Assembly: GCA_027858855.1 (NCBI GenBank)
Contig: JAQIBV010000036.1
Span: 1 to 64,000, forward strand
DNA length: 64,000 bases
Direction of reading: 5' to 3'
From: Spirochaetota bacterium
GTDB lineage: Bacteria > Spirochaetota > UBA4802 > JAFGJZ01
Within the stretch, counting starts at the first letter, position 1. Each line of letters starts with the position of its first letter. The notes under the pieces were generated by a model. The model did no database searches and was not told where the DNA came from. It saw only the letters and a program-made list of their open reading frames with translations. This document shows positions 31,401 to 46,400 of the stretch, piece by piece. Both the position numbers and the translations under genes were made by a program.

Positions 31401-34400
31401 AAGCATTCCGAAATTTCGAAGGGATCTTCCGGATCCATGACCATCAATCCGTTAATATTGTCACTAACCTGCTGTTTTAATCCACTGGCAGAAGAGACAA
31501 GAACCGGTTTTCGTTTCCACATCGCTTCGGTAGCGGTCAGACCGAAGCCTTCCTGAATTGAGTTTTGAACAATGACTGTCGCACATCTCTGTAAGGCATT
31601 TACAATCAACGAGTTTTCCTTGGCCGACTCCATTGGAAGTAGAAGAATGGTGATGTCTTTCTGTAATTCACTGTCGAGGCTAATAAAACGCTCCCTAACC
31701 TGATTAACCACCTCTAGCCCCTCCGGGTCATCCGAAACGGCTGTGGGATCAGGTCCAGCCAGAACAAGCCTGGAGAGTTGTAGCCGTTTTATATGGCTGC
31801 TGTTCGTATCATCTTCATTTCTGTATATGTTTTCCTGTTTAAGTTTTATGAATCCGTCTAGCAGGGGCAGCCAACCTTTTAGTCTGTCCCAGCGGGATAT
31901 TTGGGTAATTACCGGCCTGAACAGAAGGCCTGTTTCGCCGGGTTCGCCGGTTGTGCCATCACCAAGGAATTTTTTAATTCGGGCCTCATAATCAGGGGTA
32001 GCGATAGGCTCGTAAGCCGGAAGAAGACCGCTGTTACAAAGAATCCCGGTGAGTTTTGTAACGGTAAGATCCTGGTTTTTATGTGATAGGGGGTCAATAC
32101 AGGGATGAATTATTGAATAGTTGTTTTGAAAAAAGTCGGGAACATATTCCGGTGCGGTGAAAATTGAATGTGTATATGTGGGAGCATACTTTTTTAAAAA
32201 GTCCCATGCGGCATCTGTGGCATTGTTATGGCGGTCTAATCCGATGTGGCATCGCCAGATAGTCAATAGACCGAACTCTTCTGCAATTATTTTGCCAAGT
32301 GGCATCGGTTGTGGATCATGAATTACAAGAATGTCTCCCTTTTTGATAATTGTTTTAAATTTTTCGGCATTTTTTCTATTTATGGATTCAAAGAGCTGAG
32401 CATCGTCTTCAGTGAAATTTGTATTGCTGGTTTCATCACCGTGAATCAAATTGTGTATTCTTTTGGTAAGAAGGAAAAATTCGGGATCATCCGAGTTTAT
32501 AACACCCCATTTTACATCTATTCCAAGATCGTTCATTAGGGTAATTAATCCGGGAAGCATTTCTGCCACACCACCTCCTTGAGCGGTGGAATTGATCATC
32601 CAGATTGTACGGCCCTGTAGTTTGTTTTGAGCTTTTTTAGCAGCGGTTTTAAGGTCGGCTACTGGCCCTGAAAAAATGGGGTCACCCGCGTAATAATCGA
32701 GAGAGTATTTTGTTTCTGGCCGTTGAAGAATAGTGATCATTGAAGTCCTCCCGTAATATTTATGGTTTTGGCATCTCAGGCTATTTTTTGCAGAGCACCG
32801 CCGAAACCTCTATTTGATAATTAATATTTGGTCTAATGGCCTTTAATCAGGGCTTTTTGAATATTACATGAATAAAAACCTGTGGTCTCCGTAATTTCGT
32901 TTATATAGTATGCTTTTAATGTGATCAAGTTATATTTTTTTTCTTTGTGATCTTTTAGAATGACAGATATATTTTAATCATTTAAATATTTGACACTTTC
33001 TGGGGGGTGAATGGAATAATGCTTAAAGAAATACAGAAATGACCAGTATTCTGTAATCGATTTTGAGTGGAGCAGATTATGAGTGAAGAGATAGTAAATG
33101 ATAATTATGAAGAGCTTGTACATATTGCAGACGAATTGAACAGTTTAATACGTTCAAGTGAGGTATATAATGAGTATGCCGCATTAAAGATTGTTATTGA
33201 AGAGGATAAAAAACTTTCAGAAGCTTATCATGCTGTAATGAAGGCGGGCGAAACAATTGAGAAGCTTAGGGATGGTAGCACGACTGAGAATGCAGAGGTG
33301 CCCGACGTGCCCGATGTTGTAAAACGTTTCATAGAGCATCAGAAAAAACTTGCTGAAATGCTTGATAATGTTATAGCCACGGTTTCTGGTTCTGTTGTGG
33401 ATAAATAGGATATCGGACTCTCGGTACAAGAGACCGGGAGTCCGGTCTCTTGAAAATAATCAGATTTTGTATTATCATGGAGCACCAAAATCCTGAACTA
33501 AATAGTGCTTGTCGTAATCTCCTCCGGCATTTTCAGCTTTGTAATAGCCAACACCAATTTCAGTAAAGGCATCTTTCATAAATTACCTTTGTATATTTAT
33601 CTGCAACAGCGTTAAGTTTTATAGAGCAAATGAGAAAGGCGCCTTCCCCCTGATGCCATTGCCCGGTTCAAAAGAGAAAAGTGTTCCGGCTAAGGGGTGC
33701 TGTTTTTTTTCACCAGCCGACATGCCTGTTTGTGCAGTTGTTATATAGAGTGTTTCATAGTCGGTTCCACCGAATGCTACCGAGGTAACGTTCGGAGCAG
33801 GGACCGGATAGCGGTTAAGAACTCGACCTGTTTGCGGGCAGCATTCCAGAACTGCTGAACCCTGCCACATCGCGACCCACAGGTTCCCCCGGTTGTCGAT
33901 AGTGCAGCCGTCGGGGCTTCCTGTTTCAGCTTTCAGGTCTATTGCAATACGCCCATTACTAACTGTTCCGCTGTTCTGATCAAAGCTGTACACCGTAACT
34001 ACTTTTCGAGGCGTATCAATATGGTACATTTCGGTGCCCAGCTGAGACCATGCAATACCGTTCGAGATAGCAATTTTTTCGATCATTTTATGTATCACAA
34101 AGTCGGGGCCTATTTTGTATAAGCTGCATAGGGGGCGTGAGAATTTCTCTGAGTCAAGGGTACCTACCCACAGTCGACCGGCAGGATCACATTTTCCGTC
34201 ATTAAAACGGAACTTTTCCGGGTTATCGGCTCTTTTGGTAAGAGATTCAGTTCGCATATCGAAGCTGTAGATTCCGTCCTTCAGTGCAAGTATTACGGAG
34301 TCTGCATTAACCGGAACTACCGTGCCGATCTGCAGGGGTAGTTGATAAACAGATTCAATTTCGGTAACCGGATCGTATTCAAAGAGTTTTTTATCTTCAA

Positions 34401-37400
34401 TATCAATCCATAGCAGTCTGTTAGAGTGTTTGTTCCACAGGGCTCCTTCTCCAAGTATTGACCGCATTGTGCCTTCAATCTTCATAAACTGTTTCTCCAT
34501 TTTTTTTGCGTACCTGCGATGGTGCAATTCCAAATCTTTGTGCAAATGCGGCTGTAAAGTAGGCGGAACTGTTAAAACCAGACAGGAATGCAATATCTGT
34601 AATACTCCTGTCAGAAGAGACCAGCAGTTGGCGCGCCTTTTTTAAACGAATATTTTTCAGAAAATGGGCGGGTGATTGACCTGTTTCGCTTTTAAACAGA
34701 CGTGAAAAATGCGAGCTTGAGTAGTGACAGCTGTCTGCAATACTGTCTATGTCAATGTTCTCGCAGAAGTTTTGATACATGAACTCTATTGCACTGTTTA
34801 TATCTGGGTGAGCATAATTAATTTCAGGGTTTTCGATCGGGTTTAAAAGTCCAGACACTGTCAGGTGGGTTATTCGAGTCGCAAGAACAGGAAGTTGTGT
34901 TTTTGAGGCAGAAGTATTTTGGAAGTGTTCAGAAATAAATTCACGTATATAAAAAATATAGTTATCGTTCGGTTCAAAGTATTGTCCGTCAAAGAAGGGG
35001 ATGGAATCCGTAATTTTTTTTGCAGCTTTTTCGAAAAGTTCAGGATCTATCATTATCGCATAGTATCTGTTAAATGTTTCGTTGATAAGCTCCTGATGTT
35101 TAAGGCCAGGTGAATAGACCGAAACCGAGAAGGGCGGAGGAGTGTATACCTTCGATCCAATTTTAATGTCACACTGTGCATACAGATTATAGATGACCAT
35201 GTAGGCTGGATGACTATGAGCAGGTGAAACGGAGTAGTAGCAAGGCCCAACGGCCGGTACAAAAATTCCAAAGCCATCGGTTACGGCAAATTCTATGTTA
35301 CGCAGCTGATCACTGTTAACATTACCGACAAGAGATTGAATTATTGCTAAATCGTTTTTATCAATACTGTGCATCTCTTCTTATCCCCTGAGGCTTAACC
35401 TGCTTGAAAACTGCCTTAATTAACGCTTTAAGGATAGCGCTTTTTTAGGGCTTGTTAATGATAATTTTTCTCGTAAAGACTCGAAAAACCGCCCGAAAAA
35501 ACGCTTTAAGGACAGCTTTTTTTTAGGGCTTATTAATGATAAAATATTATCAGGTTCCATGAAAATTTCTGTCAATGGGAAAATTTGTTAAGCTATAATC
35601 GGGGTGGTTCGAAGAAGGCTGATTCTTTTAAAACTAATAATTAGTTTAACACTCATTATGTGCGAAGAAACTACGAAAGGCCGTGGGCGTTAGCTAAACA
35701 CCCACGATCAGAAACCAAACCGGTTGCTGCCTTATCCGGCCAGTGCAACAGCCTCTCTGTTTTTTTCCAGAATCTCTTCATCTTTTTTCGCAGTAAGATA
35801 ACGGATCTGGTTTCCTACAATTTTAATCTTAGAACGGGGTGAACCATCCTCACTTTGCCAGCGATCCTGACGGAGGTTGCCATACACGATAACTCGCTTT
35901 CCCTTGTGAACGCGTTCAGAGCATGACAGTGCTGTTTTTTCCCAGGTCTCGATATCTATAAAAGAGACCTTCGATTCACCATTGTTGTCAGGATGGTGTT
36001 GAATAGCCAGCGAGAAATTACAGACATCCTTGCCGGTTTTTGTTTTTTTCAAAAGTGGCTCCTGGGTAACGAACCCCTCTACAAACGTTGATGATAAATT
36101 AGACATAATTCTACCTCTTTTTTATGCTCCCAGTGAAGGCGGATCATATTATTTGGTTTAAACCTCATAATATTACAACGCTGGATTTTCAAAAAAGGGC
36201 GAATTTTTTTTAAAAAATATTGGGAATTTAATACCCTTGATCGATTTGATCATAGGGGTAACCAGGCCGTTTATTCTATCACTCCTGACTTTTATAGCTT
36301 CCTGTGTCTTGTCCTGTTCCTGTTATATTGTAATTGCCTTGAATGCGTTTGAAATGATTCCGGCAAAGACATTATATATTTGTCCATTCAACGCTGCTGT
36401 CTGATAAATAATATAACCGATTTGCGTGGCTTGATAGAACAAAGGAACTACTACGAGCATAACCGAATTTTTTGATTCATCAGGCCATAGTGTTTCAGGA
36501 AGTAATAGTTGGGTCTCGAAATCCTTTTCAACTATTTTTTCTTATATTTGAAATTAATAAAAAAGAATAAACCGATTCAAGTGAGGGGCGTTTTGTAGGT
36601 ATTAATTTTTATGAAAGAGTGTACTTGCCACTCTGCAACAGAAAAATACAGGTGTCTACTATGTCTGCGTCGAACCAGCTGTTGCGTTTGTTCAGAATTT
36701 CTTCAAGGGCAATATCAAGACCTAGGGCGGGGCGGTATGGACGGTGAGAGGCCATCGCTTCAACAACATCTGCAACACAGATTATTTTTGCCTCCAGTAA
36801 AATTTCATCTTTTTTAAGCCCTTTGGGGTAACCTGTTCCATCCAGATGCTCATGGTGTTGAACCACAACATCGGCTATTGCCCAGGGAAAATCTATTGGT
36901 AAAAGAATTTCATAGGCAATTTCAGGATGTGTCCGTAAAAGTGACATCTCGACATCGCGAAGTTTACCGGGCTTATTCAGAATTTCTACCGGAATATTTA
37001 TTTTTCCCAGGTCATGTATAACTCCACCAACGCGTACTGTCTCGATAACCTGTTTTGTTAACCCCATCTCCTGGGCAATCATTCGAGCCAGTTCCGAGAC
37101 TCTTCGCTGGTGACCCGCCGTGTAGGGGTCTCTCAGTTCGACAGTCTGTTGAAGTGTTTGTATAAAGCCACCCATCGTGCGTCGTATGATAGCAATGTTT
37201 TTTTCAAGATCCTTTTGCTGCTGTTTAACCTGAATAACAAGGTTGCGCGAGAAGAGACTGTTACTCAGTACCTGGCGGAATCCCCGAATGCTCCGTAGTT
37301 TTGTTATATTAAAATCGGCACACAGTAATCCTATGCGCTGAGAGGATGTGGTAAGTAGTTCTATATGAAGGGAGAATCGTTCATCTGTTGGCAAACATTC

Positions 37401-40400
37401 TTTGGGAAGGATATCAAGAGTGTTGAATTTCTTCATCGATCCGTTTTTATCGGTAATCGTTCCATTTTTGAATCCGAAAAGAAGTGTTGATTTTTCAGGC
37501 AGGGTCGAATCGACACTGTTATCATCAAAGAGTGTTGCAAAACAGTTGTCTATTTCCAGGTGTGATATGGCTTTTTGAACAAGTGTCAAATACTCCTCAA
37601 TGTCTGTTGATGATATAAGCGTAAATCTGATCTCGTCAATTATTCGTCCGTCGATATCAAGATCCAGGTTACTCAGCTTCTCTTCCATTACACATTTTTT
37701 AGCAAGGTAGTCAACTGAGCATTTCCAGATTTCCTGAATTGTGAAAATATTTTCAGGCGAAGAGACTTTGTCGGTAATTATGGTTGAAATTGTTGAAATA
37801 AGGTCGCGAAGGATGATGTAATCCTGTTCAAAACGGCGGGTTGATTTCAAAAAGGATCTCCAGAGTTCCAGAAAAATATTTTGATCATTCTGAAATACTG
37901 AATGAATAAAGGAGTGTATTATCGCTTTCGCGGCTTCGGCTATATCATTTTGTGAATGCTGAATCAGTATTACAGACAGGGAGTGTTCAACCGAGTCTTT
38001 AAGCCGCGGGGTAATGTATCGACAGAACGATTCTTCGTCAAAGGGGTGGTTGGCTGAAATATCAGGTAATCTGTTTACACTCTTCATCCCGCAGCAACCA
38101 CATGATTCACGTCTGATAAATGAACTTGGAAGGTAAATGGTTAAAGTACTTTTACCGGCGTGCAATTGCTGGCAGGCGCTTTCAACAGCATTTTGTCCAA
38201 GTTTAAAGAGGGGTTGTGAGACGGTAGACAGTGGTGGAGAGAGGTATCTGCTGTTCATGAAGTTGTCGAATCCAACAATGGCGATATCTTCAGGTACCGA
38301 TACACCTCGTTTTTTTAAAACACGTCCAATTCCTACAGCCATTTCATCATTGGCACAGACAATCACATCCTGATCGAGCTCATTGTCAGCCAGGTACTCT
38401 TCGAAAGCATCCATGGCTGTTCCCAGAATATAATTACCCTGTATTATGCTGTTTTTATCGAAGGGTATACCCTTTTCAGCCAAGTATGACCTGAAAACAG
38501 CGATCCTCTCTTCATCGTCATAGTTTCCTGCGACTCCGCGAACATAGAGAAATTTTCGATATTGATGATCTTTAACCAGATGATCAAGCATGTCGATCAT
38601 TCCAAGATTGTTGTTAACCAGGATGGATGAAAGTCCGGCTAATTCACGCGACATGCTGATTATCGGAATGTCGTGGAAAGGATGGATAAATTCTTCAAAT
38701 TCGCTGTCTGTCAGATACATCCCTATTGAGGCCGAAAAAAGAATAAGTGCATCGATTTTTCCCGATTGAGCCAGTTTAAATATAATGTTCTGACGCATTT
38801 TCGAGATATTATCAGACTTGATTAATCCGCCTTCAATGATAATTATATTAATGTCCCTTTGTCGCGCTTCATGGTCAATTCCGGAAAGAATTCCCCGTTG
38901 AAATTCTGTATCTGTATAATCGACAAGAACTGCAATAGTATGCCGTGGTTGATTTTTTATCATTATATTCATCCGGATAAAATTATATAAGGACATTACT
39001 TTTGTGATGTTTTCAGAAGATATTTTTATATCTTTAATACGCTTAGCACGTTAATTACCTATTCACAAAAAAAACATGATCGTTTTCTTATTTTCACTGA
39101 AAATTGCAAAAATCATGTGTTGTATGACCTTCTGAAATAGAATATTTTTCGAAGTTTCCGAACAAAAAGTTTGATGTTTGGATATCATCTATAAATTGTT
39201 TAGTTCGAATTAAAAAGTAATGGATTATTTTCTTAGTGCTGTAACATTACGTAACGGAAATTACTTTAAGGAAGCGTCTATGAAACCTGTTTACAGAGCG
39301 ATTATTCATTCTGTCTGTCAGTCAGTTTGGGTAACAGAAAAGGGGTATTTTCCTCATATTATCATTAACCCTTATGCCGGAACTATGAAAAACAGACGAA
39401 AACGCAGTTATGTTGAGCATGTAATTACCGAAACATTCGGAATTAAAAGTTATCCTCTCGACAGGTATGAGTTTCAACTGTATGTTACTGAGTTTGCACA
39501 GCATGGTTTCGAGATTGCATCACAGATTATCAATGAAATTAAACGCGACAAACGGAAAAAACACCTCATTGTTGTGGCTGCCGGTGACGGAACCGCACAT
39601 GAACTATTGAGTAATTTCGTTAGTCATGAAAAAATTCTAAAAAATGTACTCTTTTTCCGGCTTCCTTTCGGTACTGGCAATGACGCCTCCGATTGCGAGA
39701 ACATCTATCAGGCTCTTCAGATTCAGGCAGGTTACGGCAAGGTTACATCTCAGGAGGTGCTTAGAATAACAACGGCCAGGGGAAAGTCGCTCTATTCTTT
39801 CAATATCGCAAGCCTGGGCCTGGATGGCTATGTAGTTTCGCTTACCAATACCCTTAAAAAAATAGTTCCCGGCTCTTTTTACTCTTTGTTCGTGGATGTT
39901 GCAACACTTATGTACGAAAAGCGTTATAAACCTCAGATGATGAGAATTGCTGTCACAAATGGCAAAGAGACAGTTCGTTACGATGGCACCTATCTTTTTG
40001 TGGCCATGGGAGTCACCGGCTACCGAACCTATGGTGACCACAAAAAGATTCTTCCCGACAGAAACAATCTCTGTTTCTGTCGACCAATATCATTTATACA
40101 AAAAATCCTTAAAAAAAGTTATTTTTTTGACGGCAGACATATAATGTTGAAAAATGTCTCTATGGCAAAGGGACGGAAGATGGTGATAGAATATACCGAC
40201 TCCATCCCGTTTCAGACAGATGGAGAGGATTATCTTTTAATGCCTGAGGATTTCCCGGTAACTTTCGAGATACTAGATCAGGAATTTCGTGTTTTAAAGC
40301 ATCATGAACCCGGCTTAAGTGACCGGTAGAACAATAGTGAAGGAAACTAATCAATGAAAACCTTTCGATTACCCCTCTATTCATTAATTTTATTTTCATT

Positions 40401-43400
40401 AATATCGTGTCTCTTTTTTACTATGCCCCTTTTTTCTGAAGAGTCAGAACCCCAGACTCGAACGGTTGCCTTAAATGTCGAAGATGATTCACTGGTGAAT
40501 CTGAAACAGTTCGGTATTTCGGTTACTCTTCCCCAGACTAATGTAATAACCGGAACTGTTCGTCTTCACGGCAAAGAGAGTCCACTTCGGGGAATAGATA
40601 TTGTCTATACCGATAAAAATGGATTCGAGCATACTCTCAAGAGTAATCGTGATGGCCAATTTACACTGATAAACGTAGCCTATCCATATACTGTACGGGC
40701 CGCAGAGAAAGAGTACATTCTTCGAAAGGCCTCTATAGAAATGAGTGATGAGCAGATAACACATCTGACTCTGGTCATGAATAAAAAGGCAAATATTTTT
40801 GCTATGATCTTTAGTATTGTAGGCGGGCTTGGAATATTTCTTTTGGGAATGCGCTACATGTCAGAAGGTCTGCAGACCGTGTCCGGCCCAACTCTGAAAC
40901 GGATGATAGGTCTTGTTACCAATAACCGTTTTCTTGCAACAATTGTCGGAGTCGGGGTAACTACCGTTGTGCAGTCCAGTTCATTAACTACAGTAATGGC
41001 GGTCGGTTTTGTTAACAGCGGGATTATGGCTCTACATCAGGCCATAGGTGTTATTCTGGGAGCCAATATAGGTACAACCATTACCGGCTGGATTCTTGTT
41101 CTTGACATTGGTAAATGGGGATTGCCAATAATAGGTATTTTCGCCTTCTTATATCTTTTTACCCGTAAAGAGAAGATTCGCTATATTGCTTTTACCATTA
41201 TGGGTGTAGGTATGATTTTTTTCGGTCTCGAGCTGATGAAAGACGGCTTCCAACCGCTTCGCCTTATGTCTGAATTTGAGGCTCTTTTTGCTCTATTTCA
41301 TGCCACCTCGTATCTGAATGTGCTGAAGATCGCCTTTATTGGATGCATTCTGACAATGATTGTACAGTCATCATCGGCGACACTGGGTATCACAATCGGA
41401 CTGGCGCAGACGGGCGTTATAAATTTCGAGACAGCCGCAGCTCTTGTTCTTGGAGAAAACATTGGTACTACCATAACGGCTCTTCTTGCCTCTATAGGTA
41501 CAAGTACAAATGCACGTAGGGCTGCCTATTTTCACACACTCTTTAACCTGACGGGGGTTCTATGGATAACCGCTGTTTTTCAATGGTATCTTCCGTTAGT
41601 GCGTAGTGTTGTGGGGCATGATCCCAATACTGTTGTTATGTCTGACGGAAGTCCAAGCTATCCATATGTAACGGCAGGTATAGCTACTGTTCATACTATT
41701 TTCAATATTGTGAATACATTACTCTTTCTACCTTTTACGCGTGTTCTTGCCTCTTTTCTGACTCGAATGGTTAAAGAATCAAAAGTCAAGACCGGCATGG
41801 TTACCAAGCTTCAGCAGACCTTGCTCTCTTCACCTTTTGCTGCAGTTCAGCAGACAAAATTCGAAATCATAAAGATGGAGCAGGTTACTCGGGGGATGCT
41901 GAACACTTTAAAGGCAATACTAAGTGGAGAAAAACGATCACAATCTGTTATTAACAGTATTTTTAAGGATGAAGAGAAGCTTGATTCCATGCAGTCTGAA
42001 ATAACGGAGTTTCTGACCGATTTAATGAGCGAGCCACTACCAATAGAAGTAGCGGAGGAGTGTAAAGAACACCTTCGTATGTGTGACGAGCTTGAGTCTG
42101 TGAGTGACTATATTGCCCAGATATTAAAACTGATACTCCGTTTACAGGATAATGATACACATCTGTCAGAGAGTCAGATTGCTAATATAATGGAGCTTCA
42201 TGACGAGGTTAAGAAATTTTTTAATCTTGTTCGGGAATGCGAAAGAAATCAGACAATACAGGCTGAATATGATAATATCTGTGCTGTAAGTGAAGAGATA
42301 ACATCGCATATTCGTGCTTTCCGAAATGAGCATTGGGAAAATGCCAGCTTAACTAAGATGTCACCACTTGTGAATACGGCATACACCGATATACTTCAGG
42401 CCTACAGAAAAATAAAAAATCACATGCTTAATAGTGTAGAAGTTCAGGCGTTATAAGTTATAAGAATGAAGAATAATAGGGCTCCTGGAATGTTTTGAAA
42501 AAAACATTCCGGAAGCCCTGACTTGCAGTACCTGTTTAAACATAAGAGTTTTAGAACAAGCAACATCAAATATTCCTGATTTTTCGGAATTCAAAACCAG
42601 AGCCGAAATGAACTGTTTGCTGTTGGTGTGAAAGATAGTGCTTATTCGGTAATTAATTAAAAGGATCGTTATTTGTGAATGAGTATTTTACTGAGGTTTT
42701 AATCTTTTTGTATAATGCTGTTCATTGTCGCTGATTGTTCGTCCAGGCGAACCGATATTTCCCTGATTCTATTAATGTTGGCGGTAACCTTGTCGCACAT
42801 AGTTGAAAAGTTCTCCATCCAGTTATCAATATTGCTTACAAACTTTATCTGGCTTTCTGCTTTTTGTATTACATCCTTGGCTGCCTGATCGACCTCTGAG
42901 GTCGAGTCATAAAGGTCCCGGCTCTCGTTATACTCGTGGTAGGTTTTTTCGTTTAACTCCTTCATGAAATGAGAATTATCTTTAACAAAGCTTCCAATTT
43001 TATGAAGAAATTGAGCGAGGTTTTCAATAGTTCGGGAGGTATGGTCAATGTTTGTTACCGTGCCTCTGATTATTACTGATATCTCTTTCGAAGAGTCAAT
43101 ACTCATTGCGGCCAGCTTTGAAATCTCTTCGGCTACAACCGCAAAGCCTTTTCCATGCTCACCGGCGCGTGCCGACTCGATTGCAGCATTAAGTGAAAGC
43201 AGGTTTGTTTTGTCGGCAATTTCACTGATGGCCCCTGATATCTCTTCGATTTTATCTGAATTCAGCTTCATTTCGGCGATTGCGTTTAACGAATCCTGAA
43301 TATTTCTTTCATTCAGCTCGGCCAGCTTTAAGGCCTCTTTGGCATTGATATGCTGCTTCGAGCTGTCACTGTTAATATGTTCCATCAGTCCGGCAATTTC

Positions 43401-46400
43401 GGTAATCTTGTTAAAGTTGGTTTTTACCTTGTCGTACTGAAAGGAGGAACTGGTTTTAATATGATGAAGGTTGTCGGTAGCATCTTGAGTAAGGACGTTA
43501 ATTTCGTTCATTAATCCATGAAATGACTCAAGAATGGAATAGATGTAATGAGCCGTATCTTTTAGTAACTGACTGTCATTAACCAGCTCAGAGGAGCTGC
43601 TTTTTACTGTGTTAAAAATATTCTTCATCTGTTCAAGATTTTTATCAGCATTTATGCGAGCCTGTTTTAGTTGCTGAATGTTCTTTGAAGAAAAGCGCGC
43701 CATAACCTGCAGATAATAGACAAAACCCAGCAATAGAAGGATTTTTGGTATTTCGTTAGCTGTTCTAAGATATCTAAGATCGGTGAAACCCTCAATGGAT
43801 CTTACAAAAGTTAAACCACCGTAAAGAACGCTGTATGCAATCAGTGACAGATATGATGTAAAAGCAATGAAACCTGAGAAAATAATGAGAGATCTGTTAT
43901 ATCGTAGAGCATGAATAATCAGAAAGAAATAGTAGACTATGTAACTTCCCGGCTCCTTAATTGCATAACCCATACCCAGTGTCGGATCAAAAGAGAAAGC
44001 TATCTTCATGAAAAAGGGAATAAGTATATCAATGACAATAGTGATTACTATTATTGAAAGAGTAAGCCTGCCCTGTTTTAGAAGGCGGTGAGATATAAAA
44101 GAGTTAAGAGCCACAATAAGTCCTAGTCCAAAGAGAGAGCCATACACCGCAACGGGGGAGTTACCGGCATATGAGGAGAGCCCGGCCAGAATGAAAAGCA
44201 GAACAAAAAAGTATCTTGCGTTAATTATTACCTTTTCGAGTTTATGATCAATCTCAAAATTCATGGTTTCCCTCGTTTTCGTAAAGCTCTCTATCATGCA
44301 TGCCTTTGTGTTTTAGGCTAAGACTTTTGAACAGGCGGACCCGGTCGTATTTTTTAGAAAATTAGTTTAAAAACAGGAACGGTTGCTTTTAACATGGTAA
44401 TAATTTTATATTAGATATGTCAAATGTAAATTTGATATTAATGTCAAATGTAATTGGTAGATGTTATTTTGTGTAAATGTAAGATGCTGATTTAATATAA
44501 ATATTAATTCATATGTTTTTTATGGGGGGTGTTATTCATGGATGTAATAGACCATGGGGACTGTTGTCATACCCTTTTCGCTTACGGGTTCGGATGTTCG
44601 TTCAAAACCCAGCTTCGAATAGACATTTTTTGCAAAAAGTGAGGCCTTTACCGTTAGGGTATCTAGATGATTGTTTTTAACCCTGCGCACAGCTTCTATA
44701 AAAAGCTCTTTTCCAATTCCCAGCTTTTGAAATTCTTTTGCTACATAAAAAAGAGAAAGCTGGTTATTGTCTATTATCTCGATCATACCTGCAATAGAGT
44801 CATTATATATTGCAACAAGGGTAAGCCCTCCAAGATTTTGACGATCAAGAAGAGATTGAGGCAAGATATACTCGTGAAAGGAATCTATGCCTTCAAGTGT
44901 AAAGTCTTTTGCAACAAAGGAGTCGAAAGTTTCAGCAATCATGCTGCTGACTTCGTCGGCCATCAGGTCGTTTAATCGTATAATTGTCAGTTCCATCTCA
45001 GTTTTCTCTCAGGTGGAGGGTGCCTTCATTCAGCGCATCCTTTCCGTCAGATTTTTTCACAGTAAAGTGCAGTGTGGCCGAGTCGGCATCATACAGGCTA
45101 ACCGATAGCTCTTCACCGGGAATTATGAAGCGTGAAAAGCGCATTGAAACATAATCAAGATTTTTCCATGAGTTACCGGCGTATCTCTTTACAAGTGTGG
45201 CGGTGGTTATCCCCATGGTGTGCATGCCATGCATTATCGCTCCCGGAAATCCTGCCATACGTGCAATAATTGCCGATGTATGTATCGGGTTTCGATCTTC
45301 AGAAAGAAGTGCATACTGCTTAGTCGATTTCTTAACAGTCTGAATTGTGAATGTCTCCGGTTTTTCAGATGATGGGCGAGTATTGGTATATTGCGGTTTC
45401 TCGCCGGTTCGTCGTCTGAGTTTTGTAATAAATTCAGAATTTGTACGGGCAACAACAGTGTCGTCTCGTGTGAATGTTGCACTAAGTAATATAACATCTC
45501 CGATTGCAGATCTGTCTATTTCGGAAATTTCCGCTTCTAGTGAAAGGTTGTCTCCGTGCAGAATGGGGTGGAATATTTTTATGCTTTGAGCCGAATGAAC
45601 CAGCTTAAGAAGATTAATACGTAAATCTTCATTGTATATCAAATCGGAAACAGCGGGGTAGGCTAGTTGTGCCAAATAAAAGGGAGAAAGAGCCGTCTCG
45701 CTGCTTCCTGTAAATCCGCATAGTTGATCAAATTTATCTGCGATCTCTTTGTCGCAGATTAAATCATTTTTTACACTTTTCAGCCCTTTCATTTCGCTGT
45801 TGGCCGAACCATATTTTCTGCTGCGCAAAATGCTTATTAATCGTTTCATTTTTCATCCACGTTTTTTTTGTAAAGAATAAGCTTAATACCTGTTGCTTTT
45901 TTGTTGTTATTCAGGAGTTCCAGCGTTAGCGATTTACTACTTATATTGATAAGTCGGTAGTGATTGCCCGTTGCTTCCGATAGACTACCTTTTTTCGGGT
46001 AAAGATGCAGGCGCTGTTTTTTTAGTGTATATATATGCTCTGTTTTGCCCTGAGATTTACCATTTACAGTCGAAGTTATCGTTGCGCTGCCATCTTTACG
46101 AAAGGTATAAACCAGAGCTATCTCTCCCTCTTCTTCTGTAAGCTTCTGCTCCCAGCTTCCAGAGATGCTACTGATCGGATCTGCAAATAGACAGATGGGT
46201 AACTGTAGCAGAATAAAACAGAGTAGGGTTCTCATGATTCTCCGTACAGATGTTTTTCAAGATACTCATATTGGGGCTTCGGTAAAGTCTTGATTTTTTC
46301 ATTAAGATTGTGATGGCAGTTCCTGTAGCCCTCTCATTGAAAAAACATCAGTTTTTGTAAATTTGTATCATTTTGTTTAACAGGTTATTACGAAAAACTC